Assembly: GCF_000308815.1 (NCBI RefSeq)
Contig: NZ_BAFX01000002.1
Span: forward strand, 34,016-98,015
DNA from: Nocardia concava NBRC 100430
GTDB taxonomy: Bacteria; Actinomycetota; Actinomycetes; Mycobacteriales; Mycobacteriaceae
DNA length: 64,000 nt
Direction: 5' to 3'
Below the pieces are notes generated by a model. It saw nothing but the letters and a program-made list of their open reading frames with translations, ran no database searches and was not told where the DNA came from. The position numbers and the translations under genes were made by a program. Below, one piece after another: positions 25,361-35,167 of this stretch (position 1 is the stretch's first letter; the number at the start of each line of letters is the position of its first letter).

Positions 25361-26017
25361 TCAGCTCGGATCGCCGCCGCGAATCGCCGCCAGCCAGGTG
25401 GCGGCTGCGGCGGTTATCGCGGTGGCGGCCGCGAAGACCACGATGCCGCCGCCCGCCAGGTACACCCAGAAGATTGCGACGAATGGTGCGGCTACGGCGG
25501 ATTGCGCGTCGAGCAGCAGTCTCCGGCCCCATCCGATCCGGCTCATCGCGTCGGGATCCGGTCGGGACGGATTGTCGATCAGCCGACCTACGGGTTCCGT
25601 ATCTCGCATATGGCCGGCCGGATACAGCCGATGTTCTTCGACTGTGACTGTGCGACTGGATAATTCACCGGTCGACTGGGTGAGCGTCAACAGCTCCGGA
25701 TCGAAATACACCGGCAGCCAGCGGTTCTTGCCGCCGACCGTGAACTCCAGCCATGACCGGCTCACCAACCGATGCTGCTGCCGCACCCGCCGCACCGCCA
25801 CCTCGCGAGGCTCTCTGCCACCCGGCAGCCCAGCGGGCAGGTATCCGAGCGCCACCGCGAACCGGAAACCGCTGTAGGCCAGAACGACTACGGCTAGAAC
25901 GGTGAGCACGCCCACCTGCTCCGGATCGGCGAACGGGACCCCGGCGAGAGTGATCGCCAGGGTCCCGATCGTCACGAGCGCCGGATAGGCCAGAGCATGA
26001 CCCATCCGGGAATTCAC
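25361..26017 (-). CDS. Membrane protein of unknown function linked to the opp operon
   Basis: 218 residues. Two helices near the N-terminus (about 8-27 and 35-62) and two near the C-terminus (about 175-212) surround a soluble middle region. The middle contains SRSWLEFTVGGKNRWLPVYFDPELLTL, a pattern seen in uncharacterised actinobacterial membrane proteins. GTG 26017 overlaps the oppA stop (GTGA), implying coupling; ATG 26005 is an alternative. No function is assigned. Confidence 0.65.
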   Translation of the reverse strand: MNSRMGHALAYPALVTIGTLAITLAGVPFADPEQVGVLTVLAVVVLAYSGFRFAVALGYLPAGLPGGREPREVAVRRVRQQHRLVSRSWLEFTVGGKNRWLPVYFDPELLTLTQSTGELSSRTVTVEEHRLYPAGHMRDTEPVGRLIDNPSRPDPDAMSRIGWGRRLLLDAQSAVAAPFVAIFWVYLAGGGIVVFAAATAITAAAATWLAAIRGGDPS

Positions 26018-27696
26018 TTCAGGAAGCCGATTTTCGTGTAGTCGAGGCTCTGCAGGCCGGCCGCGCCGTAGTTGGCGAGGTTGGCGCGGACACCCACATT
26101 GGCGGGCGTCTGCATCAGGGGCAGCGAGTGCCCCTCTTCGAAGACCTTCTTGTCGACCTGGTTGGCGATTTCGATGGCCTTCGCCGGATCGAGTTCGGAG
26201 ACGCCCTTTTCGATCAGATCATTGAGTTCCGGGTAGCCGATGTGGCCGTAGTTGCCCTGCCAGTCGTCGGGGTGGTAGCCCCAGATCTGGTCCATGCTGC
26301 TCAGCGGGAACAGGTCGCCGACCCAACTGAACTGCGTCACATCGAAATCGCCGGACTTGATGTACCTGGGGAAGAAGTCCTGTCCCGGCTTGGTGTCGAT
26401 GATGAGTTTCACCCCGACGCGGTCCAGGTTCTGCTGCATGATCTGTGCGATCTGCACCCAGAGGTCCTGGTTGTACATGACATCGCGGATCTCCAGTTTG
26501 CGGCCGTCCTTCTCTCGGGTGCCGCCACCGGCCGGGACCTTCCAGCCGAGCTCATCGAGTTCCTTCGCGGCGGCATCGGGGTCGAAGCCGAGCGAGTTGT
26601 CCTGGTAGCCCTTCTGGTTCTTCAGATAGATGTGGTTGTTGAGCGGCTTGGGATCGATGACCATGCCGTTCTGCATGGCGGTAGCGATGCCCTGCCGATC
26701 GATGGCCTTGCCGATGGCGACGCGCAGCTTGGGATCGGCGAGGATCGAACCGGGTGCACCGTTGAAGGTGAGGTGCGACCACTGCATGCTGTTGGCACGG
26801 CGGATGGCGATGCCGTTGGTGCCCTGCGCGGTCTTGATCTCATCGCGGCTGCCGAGGCCGACCACGTCGATCTCGTTGTTCTGCAATGCGGGCAGGTCGG
26901 CCGAGCTGTCGAGGACGCTGAAGGTGATGGTGTCCAGCTTCGGGGTGTTTCCCCACCACTTGGGGTTGCGGCCCAGCACGATTCGACCCTGACCCCGGTC
27001 GATGGACTGCACCATGAACGGTCCGGCGCTCGGACCGGGATTGTCCACGAAGCCCTTGTTGAACGCTTCCGGGGTGCTGGTGACGGCCTTCGGGACCAGG
27101 AAGCTGTTGCCCGAGAACTGTCCTCGCCATTCGCCGAGGTGCTTGCTGAAGGTCAGGATCGCCTGTCGGTCGTCCACGCCGCGTTCGACCTTCGCGACCC
27201 GGTCGAATCCGTTGTTGTTCGCGATGAGGAAGTCCTTGTTGCGGCCGCTCAGCGCTTCGGCGGCCGATGCGATGTCCTCCCAGGTGATGGGCGTCCCGTC
27301 GGACCACACCGCCTTCGGGTTGATGGTGTAGGTGACCTGCTGCGGGTCTGTGCTGGTCAACTGCACATCGGTGAAGTAGTTGTGATCCACGCTGAGATTG
27401 CCCGCCGCGTCGGAGATGAAGGCGCGTGGCATGGTGGACCGCTCGATGCTGGTGATCTCGGCGTCATTGCCGTCGATCTGGAGGGTGTTCCAGTTGGACG
27501 GGAGCGCGGAGACGGCCAGCCGCAGGTTACCTCCGTCCTTGAGATCGGCGACATCGTGTGGATTGATATCGCTGGTAGTGCCGAGGTCGGACGACACCGC
27601 ATTGGAGTTGTCGTTGTCACCGCCGCAGCCGGTCGTCACCATTGCTACGGCCACCAGTGGGACCGCGAGCCGTAAGCCGATCGAGCGAATCCTCAC
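26014..27696 (-). CDS. oppA: Oligopeptide ABC transporter substrate-binding lipoprotein
   Basis: 560 residues, a family 5 extracellular solute-binding protein. The lipoprotein signal is MRIRSIGLRLAVPLVAVAMV followed by lipobox TTGC (Cys about 24), so the mature protein is tethered outside the membrane. Typical blocks are YTINPKAVWSDGTPITWEDI near residue 130 and the C-terminal IWGYHPDDWQGNYGHIGYPELNDLIEKG. GTG 27696 has AAGGAG seven bases upstream. It is the last transporter gene of a B-C-D-A operon, the order of M. tuberculosis oppBCDA (Rv1283c-Rv1280c) rather than dppABCD. Peptide specificity is unknown. Confidence 0.9.
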   Translation of the reverse strand: MRIRSIGLRLAVPLVAVAMVTTGCGGDNDNSNAVSSDLGTTSDINPHDVADLKDGGNLRLAVSALPSNWNTLQIDGNDAEITSIERSTMPRAFISDAAGNLSVDHNYFTDVQLTSTDPQQVTYTINPKAVWSDGTPITWEDIASAAEALSGRNKDFLIANNNGFDRVAKVERGVDDRQAILTFSKHLGEWRGQFSGNSFLVPKAVTSTPEAFNKGFVDNPGPSAGPFMVQSIDRGQGRIVLGRNPKWWGNTPKLDTITFSVLDSSADLPALQNNEIDVVGLGSRDEIKTAQGTNGIAIRRANSMQWSHLTFNGAPGSILADPKLRVAIGKAIDRQGIATAMQNGMVIDPKPLNNHIYLKNQKGYQDNSLGFDPDAAAKELDELGWKVPAGGGTREKDGRKLEIRDVMYNQDLWVQIAQIMQQNLDRVGVKLIIDTKPGQDFFPRYIKSGDFDVTQFSWVGDLFPLSSMDQIWGYHPDDWQGNYGHIGYPELNDLIEKGVSELDPAKAIEIANQVDKKVFEEGHSLPLMQTPANVGVRANLANYGAAGLQSLDYTKIGFLK

Positions 27697-27753
27697 CGGT
27701 TGCTCCTTCCGTCGGAGTATTGCTGGAACACATTGCTTTCCACGGTTCGCCCC

Positions 27754-29613
27754 CTATTCCGTGACCACGGGCATCGGAATGGCATCGATGAGCGCGCGTG
27801 TGTACTCGTGCCGAGGATCCGCGAAAATCTGTTCCGCGGCACCGTATTCGACGATCTGCCCGCGATACATGACGGCGATGTCGTGCGCGAGATTGCGCAC
27901 CACGGATAGGTCGTGGGACACGAACAAGTAGGAAAGCCCGCGCTCGGCCTGCAGGTCGCGCAGCAGATTCAGCACACCGGCCTGGATCGATACGTCCAGC
28001 GAGGAGACCGGCTCGTCCAGAACCAGGATCTCGGGGTCCAGTGCGAGGGCCCGGGCGATATTGATGCGCTGCTTCTGGCCGCCGGAGAAATCGGCCGGAT
28101 AGCGGTCGGCGTGTTCGGGTCGCAGACCGACCAGTCGCAGCAATTCCCGCACGCGGCCTTGGATCTTGTCGTGCGGAAATCCGTTGATACGCAACGGCTG
28201 GGCGAGGGCGTCGAAGATCGGCAGGCGAGGATCCAGCGAAGACGACGGATCCTGGAACACAATCTGCATCTTGCGCCGGATCTCGCGGCGCCGCTCGCCG
28301 GTAAGTCGCGAGGTATCGCTACCCAGCACCTCGATGGTGCCCGCCTGCGGCGTGACCAGATCCATGATCTGGGTCAAGGTGGTGGACTTTCCCGAACCGG
28401 ATTCGCCGACGAGCGCCAGGGTTCGACCGGCGCGGACGTCGAAACTGATCCCGTCCACGGCGTGTACTTCGCCGACGCGACGGCGGAACACCACACCCTT
28501 GGTGAGTGGGAAGGTCTTTTTCAGGTCCGAAACCCGAAGCACCACCGTGTCGTCCGGTGTGACGACCTGCTCGGCCGCGCTCACCTCGCGCCGGAAAGCA
28601 GTGAACAGGGCAGCGGTGCCGACCTCCGCGGTGCGGATGCATGCGGCTCGATGCCCGGGTCCGGTGTCTTGCAATGGAGGTTCCGCGGCCCGGCAGTCGT
28701 CCACGGCGATCGGGCATCGCGGTGCGAAGGTGCAACCGACGGGCAGGTCGTGCATGGCCGGAGGCGCTCCGACGATCGGCACCAGCGGCATCCGCGCCGG
28801 GCCGTCCATGCGCGGTATGGAACCCAGTAGCCCGACGGTGTACGGCATCCGCGGCGAATTGAAAATATCGGCGGCACGCGCGGTTTCGACGATGCGCCCG
28901 GCGTACATGACGGCCACGCGGTCGGCCAGAGTGGCCGCGATCCCCATGTCGTGAGTGATCATGACGACGCCCGCGCCCGTGATGTCCCGGGCTTTCTCCA
29001 GCAGGTTGAGGATCTGCTTCTGAACCGTCACATCCAGTGCGGTGGTGGGCTCGTCGCAGATGATGAGATCTGGATCGTTGGCGATCGCGATGGCGATCAC
29101 CACGCGCTGGCGCATACCGCCGGAGAATTCGTGCGGAAAGGCCTTGGCGCGCACCGCCGGATCCGGGATACCGACCAGGTCCAGCAGCTCGACGGCACGC
29201 TGTGCCGCCTCCTGCTTGCTCATCTTCCCGTGCGCGAGGAGTGCTTCCGCGATTTGATCGCCGACTCGATAGACGGGTGTCAGCGCCGAGAGCGGGTCCT
29301 GGAACACCATCGATATTTTGCTGCCGCGCAATGTCGACAGCTGCCGGTCGCCCATGCCGATGAGTTCCTGCCCGCGCAACCGGATGGAACCGCGCACCCG
29401 GGCCTGGTCCGGCAGCAATCCCATGACCGCCAGCGATGAAACGGACTTGCCCGAACCGGATTCCCCGACGATGGCCAGCACCTCGCCGTCCTGCACGGTG
29501 TAGCTGACCCCGCGTACGGCATCGATGCGTCCCTCCTCACCGGGGAACGACACGTGCAGATCGGCGACCTCGAGCAGCGGGGCGGTGGTGGCGCGACCCG
29601 TCTTATCCGTCAT
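27754..29613 (-). CDS. oppD: Peptide ABC transporter ATPase, two fused nucleotide-binding domains
   Basis: 619 residues containing two complete ATPase cassettes. Each has Walker A GESGSGKS (about residues 51 and 402), an ABC signature (FSGGMRQR and FSGGQKQR), Walker B ([12 protein letters not shown] and [12 protein letters not shown]) and an H-loop (ITHDMG and VSHDLS). After the first cassette lies the Cys-rich oligopeptide-transporter segment ([15 protein letters not shown]), which can hold an iron-sulphur cluster in relatives. The fused OppD/OppF form is the actinobacterial arrangement. The ATG at 29613 overlaps the permease stop. Confidence 0.93.
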   Translation of the reverse strand: MTDKTGRATTAPLLEVADLHVSFPGEEGRIDAVRGVSYTVQDGEVLAIVGESGSGKSVSSLAVMGLLPDQARVRGSIRLRGQELIGMGDRQLSTLRGSKISMVFQDPLSALTPVYRVGDQIAEALLAHGKMSKQEAAQRAVELLDLVGIPDPAVRAKAFPHEFSGGMRQRVVIAIAIANDPDLIICDEPTTALDVTVQKQILNLLEKARDITGAGVVMITHDMGIAATLADRVAVMYAGRIVETARAADIFNSPRMPYTVGLLGSIPRMDGPARMPLVPIVGAPPAMHDLPVGCTFAPRCPIAVDDCRAAEPPLQDTGPGHRAACIRTAEVGTAALFTAFRREVSAAEQVVTPDDTVVLRVSDLKKTFPLTKGVVFRRRVGEVHAVDGISFDVRAGRTLALVGESGSGKSTTLTQIMDLVTPQAGTIEVLGSDTSRLTGERRREIRRKMQIVFQDPSSSLDPRLPIFDALAQPLRINGFPHDKIQGRVRELLRLVGLRPEHADRYPADFSGGQKQRINIARALALDPEILVLDEPVSSLDVSIQAGVLNLLRDLQAERGLSYLFVSHDLSVVRNLAHDIAVMYRGQIVEYGAAEQIFADPRHEYTRALIDAIPMPVVTE

Positions 29614-30539
29614 GCCTGGGCCCTTCCATCCTTGCGGCGCGAGCGCGCTCGCTGCGCACTCGGGTCGAACGCGTCGCGCAGGCCGTCACCGATCAGGTTC
29701 GCGCACAAGACGATCGCGATCAGAATGACACCGGTGAACATGAACAACCACGGATAGGTCAGCGCTGACTTGGTGCCCGAGGCGATCAGCGAACCGAGTG
29801 ACACGTCCGGCGGCTGTACACCGAATCCCAGGTAGCTGAGGCCGGTTTCGCCGAGGATCGCCGAACCGACCGCGAGGGTGGTATCGATGATCAAGATGCT
29901 GGCGATATTCGGCAGGATGTGGGTGGTGATCACCGTCCAGGTAGACGCGCCCATATATCTGGCTGCCCGGACGAATTCGCGATCCCGCAGCCCGAGTGTC
30001 ATGCCTCGGATCAGGCGAGCGCTGATCATCCAGCCGAACCCGCCGAGCAGAACGATGAGCAGAGCGATACTGCCGCTGCCCTTGGTACGCGGAGCGAACA
30101 GCGCCACGATGATGAAACTCGGCATCACCAGCAGCAGGTCGACCACCCACATGATGATCGTGTCGGTCAAGCCGCCCAGCAGTCCGGCGATGGATCCCGC
30201 GAAGGCCGCGATCAGGGCCGCCATGAAGGCCACCGAGAACCCGATGATCAGCGACTTCTGCATGCCGCGCAGCGTCTGTGCCAGCACATCCTGACCGATC
30301 TGATTGGTGCCGAACGGGTGTCGCGCGCTGGGCGGTTTCAACAGCGCCGTGTAGTCGAGTTGCTGATAGTCATATTTCAGGAAAGGCGGCAGCGCGAACG
30401 CCGCGATCACCATGAGAATCAGGACCGTCAGGGCGACGACCGCGGGCTTGTTCCGTAGGAAGCGGCGCACCACGAGTTTCCGGCGACCGGCTGCGGCGGG
30501 TTCCGGCGCGCCTTGGACGATGAGTTCGGTATCGGTCAT
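29610..30539 (-). CDS. oppC: Oligopeptide ABC transporter permease
   Basis: 309 residues with six predicted helices. The N-terminal OppC signature is [21 protein letters not shown], and the EAA-type coupling loop is [26 protein letters not shown]. It pairs with OppB to form the membrane channel. ATG 30539 overlaps the oppB stop (ATGA). The longer open frame upstream is a shadow of oppB. Confidence 0.92.
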   Translation of the reverse strand: MTDTELIVQGAPEPAAAGRRKLVVRRFLRNKPAVVALTVLILMVIAAFALPPFLKYDYQQLDYTALLKPPSARHPFGTNQIGQDVLAQTLRGMQKSLIIGFSVAFMAALIAAFAGSIAGLLGGLTDTIIMWVVDLLLVMPSFIIVALFAPRTKGSGSIALLIVLLGGFGWMISARLIRGMTLGLRDREFVRAARYMGASTWTVITTHILPNIASILIIDTTLAVGSAILGETGLSYLGFGVQPPDVSLGSLIASGTKSALTYPWLFMFTGVILIAIVLCANLIGDGLRDAFDPSAQRARSRRKDGRAQA

Positions 30540-31519
30540 CAGGCACGCACCCGGGGGTCGAGGATGGCGAGGACGATGTCCGACAACAGTCCGGACAGCA
30601 GGATCACCAGGGCGATGAACGCGGTGATCGTGACCACGGGGTACAGATCCTGCGCGTTGATCGAATCGATCAGCCACTCACCAACGCCGTGCCAGCCGAA
30701 GATCTTCTCCACGAAGGCCGCCCCGGTGATCAATCCGCCGAAGCCGTAGGCGAACAGCGTCGCCATGGGGATCAACGCGGTCCGCAGACCGTGTTTGTAC
30801 AAGGCCCGCGATCGGGTCAGGCCCTTTGCCCGGGCGGTCCGGATGAAATCGCTCTGCAGTACGTCCAGCATGGCATTGCGTTGGTAGCGGCTGTACCCGG
30901 CAGCCGCGCCGAGAATCAGCACCAGGGTCGGGACGGCCATATGCTGCACTCGGTCCACCAATTGGTTCCAGACGCCGTGCACCGCGTTCGCCGAGGTCTC
31001 ACCGGTGTAATAGAAGATCTGCGTACCGGATGCGGTATTGATCTCCAGCGCACCGTATTTCAGCAATGTCGCGAGTAGGAAGACGGGCGTGCTGAGCAGC
31101 AACAGCGACAGGATGGTGGTGAAGTAGTCGCTGAACTTGTACTGCCGTATCGCGCCCGCCGCGCCGATCAGGATGCCGAGCAGGGTGCCGAGGATCGATC
31201 CGATCAGCACCAGACGCAAGCTGACTCCGACCCGGCGTGGCAACTCCTGACTGACAGGCTGCCCGGCCAGCGTCTTACCGAAGTCGCCGTGCATCACTAC
31301 GCCGCTGACCCATTCGCCGTAGCGCTGCGGGATCGGCATGTCCAGCTTGAGTTCCTGGCGCTTGGCCTCGATGACCGATTGCGGTGGGCGCGGATTGCGC
31401 TGTTCCAGGCTCTCCAGCGGGTGAAACGTGAGCGACGCCAATGCGAAGGTGAGGAACGACGCCAGCAACAGCAGCACGACATAGTTCAGCGCACGTCGCA
31501 GCAGAAAACCGGCCATCAT
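30539..31519 (-). CDS. oppB: Oligopeptide ABC transporter permease
   Basis: 326 residues with six predicted helices. The N-terminal LLRRALNYVVLLLLASFLTF helix is typical of OppB. A large extracytoplasmic loop follows (LDMPIPQRYGEWVSG), and the coupling loop is QSDFIRTARAKGLTRSRALYKHGLR. Two ATG codons in a row (31519 and 31516) follow AAAGGGA; spacing favours the second slightly. First gene of the oppBCDA operon. Confidence 0.92.
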   Translation of the reverse strand: MMAGFLLRRALNYVVLLLLASFLTFALASLTFHPLESLEQRNPRPPQSVIEAKRQELKLDMPIPQRYGEWVSGVVMHGDFGKTLAGQPVSQELPRRVGVSLRLVLIGSILGTLLGILIGAAGAIRQYKFSDYFTTILSLLLLSTPVFLLATLLKYGALEINTASGTQIFYYTGETSANAVHGVWNQLVDRVQHMAVPTLVLILGAAAGYSRYQRNAMLDVLQSDFIRTARAKGLTRSRALYKHGLRTALIPMATLFAYGFGGLITGAAFVEKIFGWHGVGEWLIDSINAQDLYPVVTITAFIALVILLSGLLSDIVLAILDPRVRA

Positions 31520-31527
31520 TCCCTTTC

Positions 31528-31546
31528 GGGGTCGAGTACTGACCCC
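31528..31546. promoter_or_regulatory. Inverted repeat upstream of oppB
   Basis: GGGGTC and GACCCC flank a seven-base spacer (GAGTACT), within 30 bases upstream of the oppB start. Position suits a regulator site or 5' leader hairpin. No known consensus is recognised. Confidence 0.4.
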
Positions 31547-31759
31547 AGATCATAGGGAGTGGAAAGCGTAAACGCGGGGTACGGACGGCTGACGGCATGG
31601 CAATCCGTGTGTTATTGGGTGCGGGCCGGGGGTGGCGGGGGTGTGAGCTGGGGGCGGGTTGGGGTGTGGCCCCGGTGGGGTGCCGGAAAGGTCTCGTTTG
31701 TACGGCGGGGTCCGGAATCCACGGGCGCGGGGGATGGCGCTCGAGGCAGGATGGAGTAG

Positions 31760-32590
31760 GTGACGCTCTTTCACCTGCCCAAACCCAAGATGGTCGCCTC
31801 CGATGTGGACGGCACGCTCATCGATCACGGTGAGCGGGTGAGTGCGCGTACCAAGGCGGCGATCGAGGCGCTCATCGCGGATGGGGTGCCGTTCGTGCTC
31901 GCCACGGGGCGGCCGCCGCGGTGGATCGATCCGGTGGTCGAGGGGCTGGGGTTCGCGCCCCTGTGCGTGTGCGGCAACGGTGCGGTGATCTACGACAGTG
32001 CGTCCGATCGGGTGCTGGACACTCGGACGCTGGATGTCGAAACCCTGACCTGGGCGGCCGAACTCGCGGAGCGGCTGCTGCCGGGATGCGGGCTGGCGGC
32101 CGAACGGGTCGGCGTCAGTGCGCACGATGCCGCCACGCCACAGTTCGTGAGTTCGCCGGAGTACGAGCACGCGTGGCTGAATCCGGACGACACGCAGGTC
32201 TCCCGCGCCGAGGTCATCTCCGCCTCCGCGATCAAGATGCTGATCCGCCTGCCCGGTGCGGCCAGCTCGTTCATGCGCGCCACCCTGGAACCCCACCTGG
32301 CCGGCCGTGTCGACCTGACCTACTCCACCGACAACGGCCTCATCGAGCTGTCCGCCCCCGGCGTCACCAAGGCCTCCGGCCTGACCACGGTCGCCCAGCG
32401 CCTGGGCGTCCAGCACAGCTCCCTGATCGCCTTCGGCGACATGCCGAACGATGTCCCCATGCTCCTGATGGCGGGCCACGGCGTAGCCATGGCCAACGCC
32501 CACCCCGAAGCCATCGCCGCCGCCGACGAGGTAGCCCCCTCCAACTCCGACGACGGCGTGGCCCGCACCCTCGAACGCTGGTGGTCCTGA
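31760..32590 (+). CDS. Cof-type HAD-family phosphatase (Rv3813c-like)
   Basis: 276 residues. HAD motif I is VASDVDGTLID (both Asp residues present), motif II is FVLATGRPP, motif III includes the Lys of VTKASGL, and motif IV is FGDMPNDVPML. The Cof-type C2 cap lies between. Such enzymes dephosphorylate sugar phosphates, nucleotides or flavin precursors; the substrate is unassigned. GTG 31760 follows GGAG by three bases. By position it matches Rv3813c, between the acyltransferase and amidase genes of the mycobacterial block. Confidence 0.9.
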   Translation: MTLFHLPKPKMVASDVDGTLIDHGERVSARTKAAIEALIADGVPFVLATGRPPRWIDPVVEGLGFAPLCVCGNGAVIYDSASDRVLDTRTLDVETLTWAAELAERLLPGCGLAAERVGVSAHDAATPQFVSSPEYEHAWLNPDDTQVSRAEVISASAIKMLIRLPGAASSFMRATLEPHLAGRVDLTYSTDNGLIELSAPGVTKASGLTTVAQRLGVQHSSLIAFGDMPNDVPMLLMAGHGVAMANAHPEAIAAADEVAPSNSDDGVARTLERWWS

Positions 32591-32591
32591 A

Positions 32592-32657
32592 CAAGATCAG
32601 GGAGCTCCCACTGCTGGAATCCGGACAGAATTCCAGCGTGGGAGCTCCCTGATCTTG
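32592..32657. terminator. Long bidirectional terminator hairpin
   Basis: A 66-bp palindrome. The outer 20-bp arms are perfect (CAAGATCAGGGAGCTCCCAC with its complement), and an inner CTGGAAT/ATTCCAG stem follows. It begins one base after the HAD stop and ends five bases before the stop of the convergent amidase gene, so it separates the two transcription units. Confidence 0.85.
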
Positions 32658-32661
32658 AAAC

Positions 32662-34995
32662 TCAGTTGGGTGTCGCGAGGGGCTCGGGGACCGGGGCGGC
32701 CTGGGTGGGGGCACTCAGGGCCGGGATGGGCTTGCCGGGGGCGGGGTCCTGGACCGCGCCGTAGTTCTTCAGCACGGTGGTGACGATTCCGGTCAGTCGG
32801 TTGAAAATCAGTGCGCCGTTTTGGAAGTCGGTGCGCACACCGTCCTGGACGGCGTATTCGTTACTCGACGGGAGGCCCAGAATGCCTGCGCCCGCACCCA
32901 ATTGCAGGAAGCGCTCCAGAATCTTCCCGACCACGGAGAAGATCTGGCCGGACGGATTCGAATACACGTAGCCGTTGGAGAACTGCCCGTACTGGCTGCC
33001 GTCCGCCAGGGCGACCGGCTCGGCCTTCGGTTGTCCCAGTGGGCCGTCCGTGCCACCCTGCTCGTTCCAGTAGCGCGCCACCGGAGAGCGGTCGAGCATG
33101 TTCAGGATCTTCTGGGTGAGATCGGCCAGGGTCGCCAGATCGGCCTGGTTCGACTGATTGGCGTCGGGTGCGGGGGCCGGTTGCGGATTACCGGCGTTCT
33201 GGCCGGGCCGGGTGCGCGGCGTGTTCGGCGACACGACGGTCCCGCCCGCGGTGTCGTGCGCGATCTGCCGGATCTTGTCCATCAACGCGTAGGCGGCATC
33301 GCCGGGGCAGGTGGTGTTGCCGACATCCCGGTGTGCGAAGATGTTCGGCAGCTTGACCGCTTGTCCCAGTGCGTATTTCGTGTAGTCGCTGCCCTCGGAG
33401 TACATGGTGCTCGACCCCTCGGGCTCGATGCCCGCGACCTTGGCGCGCCAGCCGATGTACTTCCCGATCGCCTGGATCGACACATCGGTCGGAGCCTCGT
33501 CCTCGTAGTCGCCCATCAGCGCGACACCGGCGGTATTGATATTGAACCCGCCCGCGTGCGCGCCCTCGACCGGGCGGTCCAGCCCGCCGTAGCGGCCCTC
33601 GAAGATCTGCCCGTACTTGTCGACGAGTGCGTTGTAGCCGATGTCGCACCAGCCCAGCGTCTTCGCGTGATACGCGTAGATGGCGCGCACGATGCCCGCG
33701 GACTCGGCCTTGGTGTAGTCATTGCGACCCGCGGTGTGGTGCACGGTGATCGCGGTGACGCCGTCGTCGTAGGTGGGTTCCTCGCAGCGCAGCGATTCGT
33801 CCGCGCCCCACTGGGCCCGGGAGATCACCTTGGGCCCGCCACCGGGCAGCGGCGCGGCCACCGTGGACAGGTTCTCGTCGATGCTGCCGCGGCCCGGATC
33901 GATGAGCACCGCGGCCAGCTTCTCCAGATTGATCTGCGCGGGATCGGCCGAACCGTCGTCGAGCGGCTTGGGCTCGGCGGGCGCGGCGACGGGCTTGCGG
34001 GTCACCAGCATCTGCACGGTCTTGGTATTGCCGACGTAGATCGGCTCGGTGCCGATGCGCTTGCCCGCCCGGTCGTTGCCGGTCTCGGCCTCGGCGTCGT
34101 ACCACGGTCCCCAGGTGCCGTCGGGGCGCTGGGCGCGGATCTTGGTGGTGGTTCCGACCAGGTCCGCCGCGGTGAGCGCGACCATGCTGAAGGGGGTGTC
34201 GCGGGTCAGTTCCTTGACCTGCGCGCCGACCTTGTCGGCCAGGTCGGTGGGGACCGCGCCCGGGGCGAGGGCCGGGGCGTTCGGATCGCCGGTGAGGCCG
34301 GGAACGGGACCCGATGCGGTCGATGCATCGGCGGGCACCGGGGCAGCGGGATCCGCAGCCACGGATTCAGTTGGGGCGGTGGGTGATTCGACCTGTGGCG
34401 GGACTTCCGGGCCTGGCTCGGCGATGAAACCCGGTGCGCCCGAGACGGGTTTGGTCGGTTGCGGTGCGGCAGGAGTGGCCGAAGGGGTGGCCGCCGGTGC
34501 TGCCGGCCGGGTGGAACCGGGAGTGGTGTTGCCCGGCGGAGCGACCGCGGGCGCGGCCGGACGGGTCGAGCTCGGGGGCACCGCTGCCTGCGGCGTGACT
34601 CCGGGAGTCGCCGGGCGTGTCGTGGGCGGCGCGGTGGTGCCGGGCGGTTGGGGTGACGAATTCAGCCGGGGTAGCGGAATCTCACTGGGTAGTTGCACGC
34701 CCGGGATGAGATTCGGCGGAATCTGAATCGCTCTGGGCAGCGGCAACATCCGTAGATCGGACAGGTGTAGGTCGGGCAGATTCAGCCCGGTGAGTTCGCG
34801 CAGCGGCAGGACGATGTCGGGTGCCGAAGCCAGGGCGACTTCGGCCATTTGCGCAGGTATAGCTGCCAGATTGCTCTCATCCGTGGCCCGGACCTCGCGA
34901 GTATCGCTCAACGCCAGGATGCCGACGGGCGCGGCCAGGGCGAGGACGGTGACAACCGGGAGCGTTATGGCGTGTTTCGGTCTGCGATACGGCAC
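32662..34995 (-). CDS. Secreted N-acetylmuramoyl-L-alanine amidase (PGRP type) with LGFP repeats, Rv3811-like
   Basis: About 777 residues. An N-terminal hydrophobic segment (HAITLPVVTVLALAAPVGIL) is a signal peptide or anchor. A Pro/Thr/Ala-rich stretch (about 120-230) repeats a TRPAxP unit at least three times. A beta-rich middle domain follows, then a PGRP/amidase-2 domain (about 390-590). It has zinc ligands in ITVHHTAGRND, the GYNALVDKYGQIFEGRYGG block, and AHRDVGNTTCPGD. The last ~150 residues contain LGFP-like repeats (GPLGQPKAEPV, LGLPSSNEYAV) thought to bind the cell wall. It cleaves the amide between muramic acid and the stem peptide. GTG 34995 lies six bases after GGGAG; ATG 35001 would have no spacing. 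Confidence 0.92.
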   Translation of the reverse strand: MPYRRPKHAITLPVVTVLALAAPVGILALSDTREVRATDESNLAAIPAQMAEVALASAPDIVLPLRELTGLNLPDLHLSDLRMLPLPRAIQIPPNLIPGVQLPSEIPLPRLNSSPQPPGTTAPPTTRPATPGVTPQAAVPPSSTRPAAPAVAPPGNTTPGSTRPAAPAATPSATPAAPQPTKPVSGAPGFIAEPGPEVPPQVESPTAPTESVAADPAAPVPADASTASGPVPGLTGDPNAPALAPGAVPTDLADKVGAQVKELTRDTPFSMVALTAADLVGTTTKIRAQRPDGTWGPWYDAEAETGNDRAGKRIGTEPIYVGNTKTVQMLVTRKPVAAPAEPKPLDDGSADPAQINLEKLAAVLIDPGRGSIDENLSTVAAPLPGGGPKVISRAQWGADESLRCEEPTYDDGVTAITVHHTAGRNDYTKAESAGIVRAIYAYHAKTLGWCDIGYNALVDKYGQIFEGRYGGLDRPVEGAHAGGFNINTAGVALMGDYEDEAPTDVSIQAIGKYIGWRAKVAGIEPEGSSTMYSEGSDYTKYALGQAVKLPNIFAHRDVGNTTCPGDAAYALMDKIRQIAHDTAGGTVVSPNTPRTRPGQNAGNPQPAPAPDANQSNQADLATLADLTQKILNMLDRSPVARYWNEQGGTDGPLGQPKAEPVALADGSQYGQFSNGYVYSNPSGQIFSVVGKILERFLQLGAGAGILGLPSSNEYAVQDGVRTDFQNGALIFNRLTGIVTTVLKNYGAVQDPAPGKPIPALSAPTQAAPVPEPLATPN

Positions 34996-35167
34996 GAGCA
35001 TCTCCCATTCGAGGTAAATCCGTCTAACCGCGCCCTGAGCACAAGCTTGCTACTTGGCGCATCAGCGATCACACTAGTCCCTATTGTCACATTCTCTGAA
35101 CGTATGGTTGAGGCTTAGCTTTGGGTAACTCGAATGTAGCTTCGGCTCTCGACAGAACGGGTATGAC

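Noticed and set aside
26014..31519. Assignment as dppABCD
   Set aside because: The gene order B-C-D-A with one fused double ATPase matches the oppBCDA arrangement better than A-B-C-D. Substrate specificity remains unproven either way.
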